DNA of 64,000 bases from Amycolatopsis tolypomycina (GTDB lineage Bacteria > Actinomycetota > Actinomycetes > Mycobacteriales > Pseudonocardiaceae), in assembly GCF_900105945.1 (NCBI RefSeq), contig NZ_FNSO01000004.1:8108407-8172406 (forward strand). Reading direction: 5' to 3'. The position numbers and the translations under genes are program-made. Below the pieces are notes generated by a model that saw nothing but the letters and a program-made list of their open reading frames with translations, was not told where the DNA came from and searched no databases. Positions 9,339 through 17,832 of this stretch are shown piece by piece (position 1 is the stretch's first letter; every line of letters starts with the position of its first letter).

Positions 9339-9728
9339 TCAGAACCCCCAGGACCGCTCGGGCACCACGCGGATGCGGACGGAGTACTTGGCGTCGAACT
9401 CGTCCGCGGTCAGGCCGATCGCGGCGTAGTGCGAGCCGTACTTGTCGAGGTAGCCGGGCGCTTCCGACGCCTTGCCCGCTTCGACGTGCGCTTTCCCGTT
9501 GACGACCAGGACCGAGCCGCCGTGTTCGTCGCTGTTGAGGTGGAAGCTCACGTCGGGGTTCGCCTCGATGTGCCGGAGCTTCGCGGTGTCCGGCTCGCTG
9601 AACACCACGATGTCGTCGCCGTCGAGGACGAACCACACGGGCCGCGGCGCGGGCCTGCCCTTGGGCGTGACTGTCGTCAGCCAGGCGATCGGCTCGCCGG
9701 CGCGGTCGGCGAGTTTCGGTGCTGCCAT
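9339..9728 (-). CDS. PPOX-class (probable F420-dependent) oxidoreductase
   Basis: 129 residues, a single split-barrel flavin/deazaflavin-binding domain of the pyridoxamine 5'-phosphate oxidase superfamily. Diagnostic segments are AWLTTVTPKGRPAPRPVWFV, DDIVVFSEPDTAKLRHIEANPDV cut into two strands, and a C-terminal RIRVVPERSWGF. The mycobacterial members of this subgroup bind F420 rather than FMN. The frame stays open far upstream but the ATG at 9728, starting MAAPKLADRAG, begins the conserved domain. Its stop abuts the SodC-like gene; transcription is convergent. Confidence 0.82.
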   Translation of the reverse strand: MAAPKLADRAGEPIAWLTTVTPKGRPAPRPVWFVLDGDDIVVFSEPDTAKLRHIEANPDVSFHLNSDEHGGSVLVVNGKAHVEAGKASEAPGYLDKYGSHYAAIGLTADEFDAKYSVRIRVVPERSWGF

Positions 9729-9796
9729 GTCGGTGCCCCCTGGTCGTCGGGTCTGTGACCCAGGTAACCACGGGGCACCGACATTTTCTTCCCGCT

Positions 9797-11695
9797 CTAG
9801 CGCGACGCGACCCGCCGCGCGTACCGCGTCCCGGCCGCCAGCAGCACCAGGCCCGCGCCGAGGAAGGCACCGACCCTGGCCAGGCCGTCGAGCGCCGACA
9901 GGTCGAAGAGCACCAGCTTCAGCACCGCGGCGCCGACCAGGATCAGCCCGGTCACCCTCAGCCCGACGACGTCGATCCCGCGCAGGAGCAGCACGAGCGC
10001 GGCGATCGTCCAGGACACCGTGATCAGCGCGTGGCCGACGAGGAACCCAGTCCGGCCGGGGACCGCCAGCAGGGCGCCGCAGAGCACGATCCCGGCGGCG
10101 CCGTACAGCGCCGAAACCCCGGCGAGCAGCCAGATCGGCAGGTCTTCGGCCGGGCCGCGGAACACCGAAAGGCGCGCAGCGGCCCACGGCAGCGCGACCG
10201 ACACGGCGAGGATCAGCGCGGCGACCGCGAGCGCGCCGGCCAGCTCGGCAACGGTGTGCGTGCGGGGCACGATCAGCAGCGCGGGCGTGACGTCGAAGGC
10301 CACGCCGAGCAGGCCGCCGATCGCCGCGAACCCGAGCGCGGCGGCGAGCGCACCCCGGTTGCGGCCGCCCACCGCGGCCACGACCAGCAGCAACGCCTCG
10401 CCGAGCAGCACCCCGGCGCGCGCCGGGCCGTCGAACTGGGTGACGGTCGCCTGCAGGACCGCGAGCAGCCCGGCCAGGCCGGCGACCTGCCCGGCGAACC
10501 CGGGCCACCAGCGGCGGGCCGCCCAGACGGCGAGCAGCACGACACCCGCCCCGGCCGTGATCGGCACCGCCTGCGCCTTCGGCAGCAGCACCGCGGCGAC
10601 GAGCGTCGGCAGCACGGCGGTGGCCAGCAGCGAAAGCGCCGCGGGGTCGTTCTCACGACGGCGCAGCACGACGAGCGCCAGCACGACCGCGGTGACCCCG
10701 ACACCGCCCGCCGCGGCGGTGTTGGCCCAGCTGCCGCCCCCGCCGAGCACGGCCGTGCTGATCACGGATGCGAACAGCGGCGGGATCCCGGCGGCGAGCG
10801 TCAGCGACGACCAGTCGCGGCGCAGCTGCACCGGCGCCGTCGCGAGCTGGACCATCAGCAGGAAGGTGACCAGTTCGGGGGTGAACCCCCCGACGATCAT
10901 CGGCGCGCAGACGACACAGCCGACCACGACGGCCGACGCCAGCAGCGGCGACTCCCACCGCACGGCCACGAGCAACCCGCCGACGGCGACCGCCAGCCCG
11001 CCGGCGAGCCCGGCGAGCACGGGCAGGAACTCGTACAGGGCCGTCGCGGCGACGACGTCCAGGTAGAGCGTGGCGATACCGGTGGCGGCCAGCGCGAAGG
11101 CCCCGGTGCGGCCGGCGGGCTTGCGGTGCAGCCAGACACCGACGCCGGTGAGCGCGAGCCCGAACCCGGCACCGACGAGCACCCGCGGCAGCGGCCCGAG
11201 CCAGCCGCGCTGCACGGCGAGCACGAGCAGCAGGACGACGCCGAGCAGCGTGACGGCCCCGCCGACCCAGGCGAGCACGCGGCTGCCGGCGCCTTCCTTG
11301 CCGAGCTTTTCGCCGAGCGTCTGCCGCGGAGCGGGCGGGACGTACTGAGGTTGTGGCGGCGGAACGTACTGAGGCGGCGGCGGTGGCTGCCACTGGTACT
11401 GCGGCCACGGGACCGACTCGGGGCGCACCGGCCGGGGCGCGGCCTGAGGTTGCGGCTCAGGCTGTGGTTGCGGTTGTGGTTGTGGTTGTGGTTGCGGCGG
11501 GGCGGCCTGTTCGGGCTGCATGGCCGGCTGCGGCTGGTCGGCATGCCGGGCTTGTGCGGCCTGTCCGGCCTGCGCGGCCGGGTCCGGCTGCCCGGCCTGG
11601 ACGGTCCGCAGTTCGGAACCCACCAGGGCGAGACGACGCCCCAGGTCGTCGATCTCGCCGGCGAGCCGGAGGAGCACATTCGCGTCGGTGGTCAT
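9797..11695 (-). CDS. DUF2339-family polytopic membrane protein
   Basis: About 632 residues. A short coiled N-terminus (LLRLAGEIDDLGRRLALV, like other DUF2339 proteins) is followed by a proline/glutamine-rich linker of PQ dipeptides (about residues 40-120), then about 14-16 transmembrane helices filling the rest, beginning at LAWVGGAVTLLGVVLLLV. DUF2339 proteins are widespread inner-membrane proteins of unknown role. An in-frame GTG at 11710 would add five residues; neither start has a strong ribosome-binding site. The PQ repeat at 11440-11510 is low-complexity DNA (TTG-TGG-like repeats on the plus strand). Confidence 0.82.
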   Translation of the reverse strand: MTTDANVLLRLAGEIDDLGRRLALVGSELRTVQAGQPDPAAQAGQAAQARHADQPQPAMQPEQAAPPQPQPQPQPQPQPEPQPQAAPRPVRPESVPWPQYQWQPPPPPQYVPPPQPQYVPPAPRQTLGEKLGKEGAGSRVLAWVGGAVTLLGVVLLLVLAVQRGWLGPLPRVLVGAGFGLALTGVGVWLHRKPAGRTGAFALAATGIATLYLDVVAATALYEFLPVLAGLAGGLAVAVGGLLVAVRWESPLLASAVVVGCVVCAPMIVGGFTPELVTFLLMVQLATAPVQLRRDWSSLTLAAGIPPLFASVISTAVLGGGGSWANTAAAGGVGVTAVVLALVVLRRRENDPAALSLLATAVLPTLVAAVLLPKAQAVPITAGAGVVLLAVWAARRWWPGFAGQVAGLAGLLAVLQATVTQFDGPARAGVLLGEALLLVVAAVGGRNRGALAAALGFAAIGGLLGVAFDVTPALLIVPRTHTVAELAGALAVAALILAVSVALPWAAARLSVFRGPAEDLPIWLLAGVSALYGAAGIVLCGALLAVPGRTGFLVGHALITVSWTIAALVLLLRGIDVVGLRVTGLILVGAAVLKLVLFDLSALDGLARVGAFLGAGLVLLAAGTRYARRVASR

Positions 11696-11754
11696 ACCGG
11701 ACAGGGTCACCCACCGGCGTCACCTGCGGATCCGTAGCACTACTCAATCCCGGG

Positions 11755-12720
11755 TCACGTCCTGGTCGCGGCCAGCACCTGGTCCATGGTGGTCATGATC
11801 GAGACGGTCTCGGCGAGCGGCATGAGCGGGCTCTCGATCTCCCCGGCGGCCAGCCGCAGCGCGACCTCGTCGGCCTGATGCCGCAGGCCACGGCCCTCAT
11901 CGACGTATTCGAAGCGGCTTCGCTCGCCTTCGCGCGGGATGAAGGTGAAGGAGGCGGGAGCGTAGAAGGAGCCGTCGACCTCGATGCGCCCGTCGGTGCC
12001 GACGATCGCCGCGGTGGTCGGCGAGATCGCACTCAAGGTGCAGTTCAGGACGGCTTGCGCGCCGCTCGCGTAGCCGAACAGCATCGACATCTGCGCGTCG
12101 ACGCCGGTGAAGGCGGGGGTGGCCATGGCAACCACCCGCTCGGGCGGCCCGAGGACCATCGACGCGAACGAAACGGGATAGATCCCCAGGTCGAGCAGGG
12201 CGCCACCGCCGAGTTCGGGAGCGAACAGCCGGAAGGCGGGATCCGCGGCGAACCACTGCCCGTGATCGGCGGTGACGGTGACGACGTCCCCGAGCCGCGG
12301 CAGCAGCTCACGGATGTGCCGGATGTGCGGCAGGAACCGCGTCCACATGGCCTCCATCAGGAAGAGATCCTTGGCTCGCGCCAGGTCGACGAGGTCGCGG
12401 GCCTCCTCGGCGTTCATCGTGAACGGCTTCTCGACGAGCACGGGCTTCCCGGCTTCGAGCGCGAGCCGGGCGTTGGCGTGGTGCATGGGGTGCGGCGTCG
12501 CGACGTAGACGACGTCGACGTCCGGATCGCCGGCAAGGGCTTCGTAGCTGCCGTGGCGAGTGGGGATGCGGTGCCGGTCGGCAAACCGTTCGGCACCGCC
12601 GGCGGTCCGCGACCCGACCGCGGCGACCACCCCGGACTCGGTGAGCTGCAGGTCTTGGGCGAAGGCGCCGGCGATCCCGCCGGTACCCATGATTCCCCAG
12701 CGCAGGGGCGCGTTCGTCAT
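11755..12720 (-). CDS. Gfo/Idh/MocA-family oxidoreductase
   Basis: 321 residues. The N-terminal Rossmann domain begins LRWGIMGTGGIAGAFAQDL (GxGxxA-type nucleotide site), with the family EKPFTMNAEEARDLV motif supplying the catalytic-site lysine near residue 95, and a C-terminal alpha/beta dimerisation domain containing GGGALLDLGIYPVSF. Members oxidise or epimerise sugars, inositols or related polyols with NAD(P). The start chosen is the ATG at 12720; the longer open frame adds unlikely sequence. It stands alone, so its substrate is not indicated by context. Confidence 0.85.
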   Translation of the reverse strand: MTNAPLRWGIMGTGGIAGAFAQDLQLTESGVVAAVGSRTAGGAERFADRHRIPTRHGSYEALAGDPDVDVVYVATPHPMHHANARLALEAGKPVLVEKPFTMNAEEARDLVDLARAKDLFLMEAMWTRFLPHIRHIRELLPRLGDVVTVTADHGQWFAADPAFRLFAPELGGGALLDLGIYPVSFASMVLGPPERVVAMATPAFTGVDAQMSMLFGYASGAQAVLNCTLSAISPTTAAIVGTDGRIEVDGSFYAPASFTFIPREGERSRFEYVDEGRGLRHQADEVALRLAAGEIESPLMPLAETVSIMTTMDQVLAATRT

Positions 12721-12932
12721 GAGCCGCACCCTATGCCTGGCCAGAGTGAGGAGTCGATCACCGTGAGGGGCGGTGATGGGGGTGGTCGGCATCTACGGAG
12801 GCGTCACGGGCGACGCCACGGCCTGGGACAAGTAAGCGAGCCGCGCGGTGACGCGTCGGCTCGTGCGGGCGACTCCGGTGTTGACTTTGCCCGAGACGGC
12901 TTCCGGCCACCCCGGCCCGGGGAGACACGATC

Positions 12933-13625
12933 GTCACCACATCCGAAATTCCGCCATCCGGTTCCGCGCACCGCGCGCCCACCGCAGCCGTGTTCCTGCT
13001 GCTGATTCTGCTCGCCTTCAGCGACGAGTTCGTCAGCGCGCTCATGGACGCCGTCGAAGCCCGCCAAGACTTTCGCTGGTTGGTCGTCCCTCTCGACGTT
13101 GCCATCTTGGCCGTTTCGCTGTGGCAGAAGCGCCGGTTTCGACGGCAGACGCAAGGGAACCATCGCGCTCGACCTCCTCACGACTGTCGTCGTGAAGACC
13201 AAGCTGGCCTGGTCGACCTGGCGGTGACACCGGGGGTACGTGGCTGCGCTGGCCATGTTGCTCGCCGCGACCCTGGACGCCGGCCCGGCGCCGCTGCTCT
13301 TTCCCTGGCGGGAAAACAACCCCCGAAGAGTGGCTGCGGATCCAGGCGGCACCCCCGCTCCTCATCGGCGCGTTCGGCGCATACCTGGCCACCGCGTGGT
13401 CGGAGTATGCACTCGGCCGCGATATCGATCAGGAGTACTTCGCCCAGGTGAGCCAGGTGATCGCCCTGCTGATCGTGGCACCTCGCCAGACGACCGATGG
13501 CGATCATCTCGCTCGCCATCTTGGGCTTCGGCGAAATAATGGCCCTGCCGGCACTCATCCAAAAAGAGCTGCGCGGGATACGGTTGGCTGCAGTCCATTG
13601 TCAGGTGTTCACGGGACGGGTCTGA
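12933..13625 (+). pseudogene. Decayed membrane-protein gene with three frameshifts and one stop
   Basis: No intact gene fits here, but consecutive stretches in shifting frames join into one plausible membrane protein. Segment A (12933 to about 13150, frame of 12933) gives TAAVFLLLILLAFSDEF...WLVVPLDVAILAVSLW. Segment B-C (13156-13320, frame +1) gives TIALDLLTTVVVKTKLAW, an in-frame TGA at 13225, then GYVAALAMLLAATLDAGP. Segment D (13325-13496, frame +2) gives EEWLRIQAAPPLLIGAFGAY...EYFAQVSQVIALLIV. Segment E (13497-13625) gives MAIISLAILGFGEIMALP. A GGGGAG precedes a GTC at 12933 where a start would be expected, so the start codon may also be lost. Family not recognised. Shifts are all in the same direction (extra base or two lost). 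Confidence 0.6.
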
Positions 13626-13667
13626 CGCGTGGCCGTACGGCTCGATGAACCGTTGCAGTAATTCTCG

Positions 13668-13841
13668 GTGCCGACGGCGGTACTTTCCGCGGGCCGGCCG
13701 GTGGCCGAGGCGAATCGGAGTCGACCGCAGCCTGCCGGCCGTCCGGAGCGCCAGGTGGCCGCCGTCGCCGTGGCGGGCTTCGTCGTCGTGACCGTCGTGG
13801 CTCTCCGCGAGCGGCTTCGAGCACGCCGGCCGCGCGAGTGA
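13668..13841 (+). CDS. Small ORF, possible single-pass membrane protein
   Basis: 57 residues from a GTG. An arginine/proline-rich start (SRPQPAGRPERQ) precedes one hydrophobic segment, VAAVAVAGFVVVTVVAL, and a strongly basic tail RERLRARRPRE. The positive-out-of-membrane tail and good codon third-position GC argue for coding, but there is no clear ribosome-binding site and it follows a decayed gene, so it may be another remnant. Function unknown. Confidence 0.3.
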   Translation: MPTAVLSAGRPVAEANRSRPQPAGRPERQVAAVAVAGFVVVTVVALRERLRARRPRE

Positions 13842-13890
13842 GCACTCGGGGAACAGCCCCTGGTCGACGTGATCGACACCACAAGCGACA

Positions 13891-15030
13891 ATGGAGGACG
13901 TGACCGCCACCCTGAGCAAGCCCGCCCTGAAGATCGGCCCCTACCAGGTCGATCCCCCGGTCGTGCTCGCCCCCATGGCCGGCATCACCAACGTCGCCTT
14001 CCGGCAGCTCTGCCAGGAGTACGGCGCCGGCATCTACGTGTGCGAGATGATCACCGCGCGCGCCGTCGTCGAACGGCACCCCGGCACCATGCACATGATG
14101 ACCTTCGGGGCGAACGAAAAGCCCAGGTCGATGCAGCTCTACGGCGTCGACCCGAAGACCATGGCCGAAGCTGTGCGGATCATCGTCGGCGAAGGGCTCG
14201 CCGACCACGTCGACTCCAACTTCGGCTGCCCCGTCGCGAAGGTGACGCGCAAGGGCGGCGGGGCCGCGCTGCCGTTCAAGCGGAAGCTGTTCGAGGCCAT
14301 CGTGCGCGAGTCCGTGCAGGCCGCCGGCGACACGCCGTTCACGGTGAAGTTCCGCATCGGCATCGACGACGACCACCGCACCTTCCTCGACGCCGGCCGC
14401 ATCGCCGAAGCCGAGGGCGCCGCCGCCGTCAGCCTGCACGCCCGCACCGCGGCCCAGCGCTACTCCGGCCAGGCCGACTGGACGAAGATCGCGGAGCTGA
14501 AGGAAGCCGTCACCAGCATTCCCGTGCTCGGCAACGGTGACATCTTCTCCGCCGACGACGCCCTGCGCATGGTCGCCGAAACCGGCTGCGACGGCGTGGT
14601 CGTCGGCCGCGGCTGCCTCGGCCGGCCGTGGCTGTTCGGCGAGCTCGAAGCCGCATTCCAGGGCCGCGAAATCCCGACCCCGCCCAACCTCGGCGAGGTC
14701 GCGAAGGTGCTGCGGAGGCACACAGAGCTCCTCATCGAGCACGACGGCCACGACAAGGCCATGCGCGACATCCGCAAGCACATGGCCTGGTACCTGATGG
14801 GTTTCCCGGTCGGCTCGGAACTGCGTCGCGGCTTCGCGATGCTCTCGTCGATGGAGCAGCTCGACGACCTGATCGCCCAGCTCGACCACGACGCCCCGTT
14901 CCCCGAGGCGGCCACCGGCCCGCGCGGCCGTCAGGGCTCCCCGGGCAAGGTCACGCTGCCGCATGGCTGGCTCGACGATCCGGACGACGACTGCGTTCCC
15001 GAGGCCGAAGATATGCACTCGGGCGGCTGA
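13891..15030 (+). CDS. dusB: tRNA-dihydrouridine synthase
   Basis: 379 residues. FMN-dependent TIM-barrel enzyme reducing uridines in the tRNA D-loop. Motifs: VVLAPMAGITNVAFR at the first strand, DSNFGCPVAKVTRKGGGAAL with the catalytic cysteine, VSLHARTAAQRYSG, PVLGNGDIFSADDA and VVGRGCLGRPWLF for phosphate binding. The C-terminal helical tRNA-binding domain extends to about residue 340. ATG 13891 or GTG 13900 could be the start; the conserved region begins at LKIGPYQV. Its 3' end overlaps the convergent small membrane-protein gene by 80 nt. Confidence 0.92.
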   Translation: MEDVTATLSKPALKIGPYQVDPPVVLAPMAGITNVAFRQLCQEYGAGIYVCEMITARAVVERHPGTMHMMTFGANEKPRSMQLYGVDPKTMAEAVRIIVGEGLADHVDSNFGCPVAKVTRKGGGAALPFKRKLFEAIVRESVQAAGDTPFTVKFRIGIDDDHRTFLDAGRIAEAEGAAAVSLHARTAAQRYSGQADWTKIAELKEAVTSIPVLGNGDIFSADDALRMVAETGCDGVVVGRGCLGRPWLFGELEAAFQGREIPTPPNLGEVAKVLRRHTELLIEHDGHDKAMRDIRKHMAWYLMGFPVGSELRRGFAMLSSMEQLDDLIAQLDHDAPFPEAATGPRGRQGSPGKVTLPHGWLDDPDDDCVPEAEDMHSGG

Positions 15031-15352
15031 GCTGCACCAGGCTCAGGCCGAACAGCAGCACCCCCAGCGGGACGTGCACGGCCGTGACGTGCGCGATCCC
15101 GAGGAACACCTGCGCGGTCACCAGCCCCAGGAACACGCCCGCGTAGAGGATCGCCCGTGGCGAGTTGCCGCCCGGCCGCCAAGCCAGCACGGCGGCAACC
15201 ACCTGCACGACCGCGACGATCCACACCGTGTACGCCGAAGCGCTGTGGAGGATATGGCCGTTCGGGGTGGTCAGCAACAGCCCGGCGGTGACCGGGGCGA
15301 GGAAGACCGCGAGCGTCTGCAGCGCGATCGTGGCGCGCAAGAAGATCGTCAT
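14951..15352 (-). CDS. Four-helix integral membrane protein of unknown function
   Basis: 133 residues from ATG 15352: four hydrophobic helices (about 7-27 AVFLAPVTAGLLL, 40-58 VWIVAVVQVVAAVLAW, 68-88 YAGVFLGLVTAQVFLG, 92-108 VHVPLGVLLFGLSLV) and a basic, disordered C-terminus PRERSRRPDRRASHAAA that is encoded within the 3' end of dusB. Conserved polar residues H in helix 2, H and H near helix 4 resemble small haem/copper-associated membrane proteins, but I do not recognise a named family. Divergent from the VC0807-like gene. Confidence 0.65.
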   Translation of the reverse strand: MTIFLRATIALQTLAVFLAPVTAGLLLTTPNGHILHSASAYTVWIVAVVQVVAAVLAWRPGGNSPRAILYAGVFLGLVTAQVFLGIAHVTAVHVPLGVLLFGLSLVQLSRPSAYLRPRERSRRPDRRASHAAA

Positions 15353-15461
15353 ACCCAGTAGACGACGCAGCGGCGCGAAACGTGAGGTCGTGACATCTGT
15401 CAGGCCGAAGTCGTGGCGGACGGCATCCGTCCCGGGCCGCCCACCGCGACAAGCTCGGTGC

Positions 15462-16115
15462 ATGACGACGAACCAGCCCGCAAGCTCCCTGGTCAAGACC
15501 CTCGCGATCGAGATCGCCGTCCCCACCGGCGTCTACTACGCGCTCCACTCGCTCGGCGCGAGCGACTTCACCGCGCTCGCCGCCGCCGGCGTCTTCCCGC
15601 TGGCCCGGACGCTCTTCCAGTTCGCCAAGGACCGCACGCTCAACGGCCTCGCCCTCGTCGTCCTCGTCACGAACGTCGTCGGCATGCTGCTCACCTTCGT
15701 CTCCGGCGACGCCCGGATGATGATCGCCAAGGACTCGCTCGGCAGCGGCATCACCGGCCTCGTCATCCTCGCCTCCGCGTTCACCGCGGCCCCGATCATG
15801 ACCAAGACGATGCGGCCCTTCCTCACCCGCGGCAAGGCCGAGAACGAAGCCGCGTGGGAACGCCTCAGCGAAAACGCCACGTTCAACGCCATCCTGCTGC
15901 GCTGCAGCGTCATCTGGGGAATCGGCTTCGTGCTGGAAAGCTCCGTCCGCATCGCCGGCGCGTTCACGCTGCCCGTCCCGACCATGGTCTGGCTGAGCAC
16001 GACGATCTTCGCGGCCTCCTTCGCGGTGATCATGGTCGTCTCCGGCAAGGTGGCCGAGAAGGCGGGCAAGATGATCGCCGCCGATGCGAAGGCACGCCCT
16101 CTCGTGGCCGCTTGA
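15462..16115 (+). CDS. VC0807-family membrane protein
   Basis: 217 residues with about six transmembrane helices: IAVPTGVYYALHSLGAS, FTALAAAGVFPLARTLF, LALVVLVTNVVGMLLTF, SGITGLVILASAFTAAP, then a cytoplasmic loop RGKAENEAAWERLSENA and two more helices ending VSGKVAEKAGKM. The loop with the LF-FAKDRTLNGL segment and the GSGITGL stretch mark the VC0807 family, whose role is unknown. It starts at ATG 15462 and ends 32 nt before the GntR gene, so read-through into that operon is possible. Confidence 0.75.
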   Translation: MTTNQPASSLVKTLAIEIAVPTGVYYALHSLGASDFTALAAAGVFPLARTLFQFAKDRTLNGLALVVLVTNVVGMLLTFVSGDARMMIAKDSLGSGITGLVILASAFTAAPIMTKTMRPFLTRGKAENEAAWERLSENATFNAILLRCSVIWGIGFVLESSVRIAGAFTLPVPTMVWLSTTIFAASFAVIMVVSGKVAEKAGKMIAADAKARPLVAA

Positions 16116-16132
16116 CCTGCGACAACGCGGGG

Positions 16133-16154
16133 TGTACAGGTGTGGACATGTACA
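16133..16154. promoter_or_regulatory. Candidate GntR operator: TGTACA-N10-TGTACA
   Basis: Two perfect TGTACA hexamers (16133-16138 and 16149-16154) are separated by ten bases, giving a 22-bp symmetric element in which the second hexamer overlaps the start codon of the GntR/UTRA gene. Spacing of 16 bp centre to centre puts both half-sites close to one helical face pair. Location and symmetry fit an autoregulatory operator for the downstream operon. Confidence 0.5.
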
Positions 16155-16840
16155 GCAAGCGGCAGCAGCTGGTCGGCGATCTCGCCGACCTGATCCGCTC
16201 CGGACGCCTTGCCCCCGGCGAACGCCTCCCCGGCGAGCACCAGCTCGCCCTGAAGTACCAAGTCAGCCGGGGTACCGTGCGCAGCGCGCTGTCCGAGCTC
16301 CAGCAGCTCGAGCTCATCTCCACCCAGGCCGGGGTCGGGTCGTTCGTCACCTTCGACGGCGTCCAGCTCGACCAGCGGATCGGCTGGGCCCGCGCCCTCG
16401 CCGACGCCGGCGCGCCGGTCACCACCGAGCTGCTCGGCATCGAAGCCGTGGAAGACCGTGTCCTCGACGAAGAGTTCGGCGAACTGACCTACGTCGCCGT
16501 GCGGCGGCTGCGGCGCGAGCACGAGCGCGGGATCTCCCTGGAGACCGCCACCGTGCCCGCCGTCGGACCGCTCGCCGCGCTCCCCGAAACCGGCCTGCGC
16601 GACGGCTCGCTGACCAAGACCCTCGAAGCCGCCGGCCGGATCGCCGTCGGCGGCGACCAGTGGCTCAGCACCGAACGCCTCGACGCCTGCGCCGCCGGAC
16701 TCCTCGGCCGCAGCATCGGCGAGCTCTTCCTCCGCGCCGAACGCACGTCGGTCGACGGCGAAGGCCGTCTCGTCGAGCGGGTCGTCAGCCTGCTGGACCC
16801 GGACCGGTTCCAGTTCCACCTCACCTTCAGGCACCGGTGA
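16148..16840 (+). CDS. GntR-family regulator with UTRA effector domain
   Basis: 230 residues. Winged helix at 1-70 with the GntR pattern RSGRLAPGERLPGEHQLALKYQVSRGTVRSALSELQ split over two helices, then a UTRA ligand-binding domain (about 85-225) of the chorismate-lyase fold, ending FQFHLTFRHR. UTRA regulators usually sense a sugar phosphate, amino acid or nucleoside-type inducer. ATG 16148 is chosen; GTG 16142 is an alternative two codons upstream. The stop overlaps the next gene by GTGA, so it is the first gene of a five-gene operon and is likely its repressor. Confidence 0.88.
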   Translation: MYSKRQQLVGDLADLIRSGRLAPGERLPGEHQLALKYQVSRGTVRSALSELQQLELISTQAGVGSFVTFDGVQLDQRIGWARALADAGAPVTTELLGIEAVEDRVLDEEFGELTYVAVRRLRREHERGISLETATVPAVGPLAALPETGLRDGSLTKTLEAAGRIAVGGDQWLSTERLDACAAGLLGRSIGELFLRAERTSVDGEGRLVERVVSLLDPDRFQFHLTFRHR

Positions 16841-17832
16841 CCGCGCGGGACCGGGCGCTCGGCGCGTTCACCGGGCTGGCCGTCGGCGACGCGCTCGGCA
16901 TGCCGACGCAGTCGATGTCCCGCGCCGCCATTGCCGCCACGTACGGGCCGGTCACCGGCCTGTTCGCCGCCGTCGCCGAGCAGCCGGTCGCGCCGTCGAT
17001 GCCCGCCGGTTCAGTCACCGACGACACCGAGCAGGCCGTCATGCTGGCCCGGCTGCTCATCGACGGCCGCGGCATCGTGGAGCCGCACGTCCTCGCCGAC
17101 GCCCTGCTGATCTGGGAGGCGGACATGGTCCGCCGCGGGTCCGCGGACCTGCTCGGGCCGTCCACCAAGCGCGCGCTCGCCCGGCTCCAGGACGGCGTCC
17201 CGGCCGACGAAGCCGGTCGCACCGGCACCACCAACGGCGCCGCCATGCGGGTCGCGCCGGTCGGCATCGCGACGCCGGCGGACGACCTGCACCGGCTGGT
17301 CGACACCGTCGTCGCGACCGCGCGGGTCACGCACAACACCAGCCTGGGCATCGCGTCGGCCGCCGCGGTCGCGGCCGCCGTCTCCGCCGGGGTCGACGGC
17401 GCGAGCCTGGCCGAAGCGCTCGACGCCGGGGAGCGCGCCGCCGTCGTCGGCGGGGAACGCGGGCACTGGGCACCGGGCGGGGAGATCGCCGCCCGGATCC
17501 GCTGGGCGCGTGACTGGGTGCGGGGGATGGCCCCGGCGGCCGTCGCCGACGCGGTCGCGCAGGTGATCGGCACCTCGGTCGCGTCGCAGGAGTCCGTCGT
17601 GGCCGCGTTCGCGCTGGCCGAGGCCATGGGCGACGACCCGCCGGCGGCGTTGCGCCTGGCCGCCGGGCTCGGCGGCGACACCGACACCGTCGCCTCCATC
17701 TGCGGCGCGATGCTCGGCGCGGCGCACGGCGTCGGCGCCTTCCGCCCCGATGTCGTCGAGACCGTGCTCGCCGTCAACCGGCTCGAATTCGGGCCGCTCG
17801 TCGACGAACTCCTGAAGCTGCGCCGCCGATGA
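16837..17832 (+). CDS. ADP-ribosylglycohydrolase-fold enzyme
   Basis: 331 residues, all-alpha dimetal (Mg) hydrolase of the ARH/DraG family. Key metal-site motifs are intact: GDALGMPTQ at 18-26, SVTDDTEQA at 59-67 and GGDTDTVASICGAM at 279-292. DraG-like members remove ADP-ribose from protein, but free-standing bacterial members in catabolic operons probably cleave small N-glycosides. GTG start at 16837 overlaps the GntR stop by four bases, and its own stop overlaps the kinase ATG by four. Together with kinase and permease it resembles the arrangement of Escherichia coli yegTUVW (transporter, ARH, PfkB kinase, GntR). Confidence 0.88.
   Translation: MTARDRALGAFTGLAVGDALGMPTQSMSRAAIAATYGPVTGLFAAVAEQPVAPSMPAGSVTDDTEQAVMLARLLIDGRGIVEPHVLADALLIWEADMVRRGSADLLGPSTKRALARLQDGVPADEAGRTGTTNGAAMRVAPVGIATPADDLHRLVDTVVATARVTHNTSLGIASAAAVAAAVSAGVDGASLAEALDAGERAAVVGGERGHWAPGGEIAARIRWARDWVRGMAPAAVADAVAQVIGTSVASQESVVAAFALAEAMGDDPPAALRLAAGLGGDTDTVASICGAMLGAAHGVGAFRPDVVETVLAVNRLEFGPLVDELLKLRRR

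Noticed and set aside
9339..10508. 389-residue version of the PPOX oxidoreductase
   Set aside because: The N-terminal 260 residues are an alternative frame of the DUF2339 gene; the conserved domain begins at the ATG at 9728.
9719..11737. 672-residue open frame antisense to the DUF2339 gene
   Set aside because: Made of charged Arg/Gln/Asp/Gly strings typical of antisense high-GC frames; the minus strand encodes clear transmembrane helices.
13609..15018. 469-residue open frame antisense to dusB
   Set aside because: Mirrors the dusB gene, low-complexity composition, no domain features.
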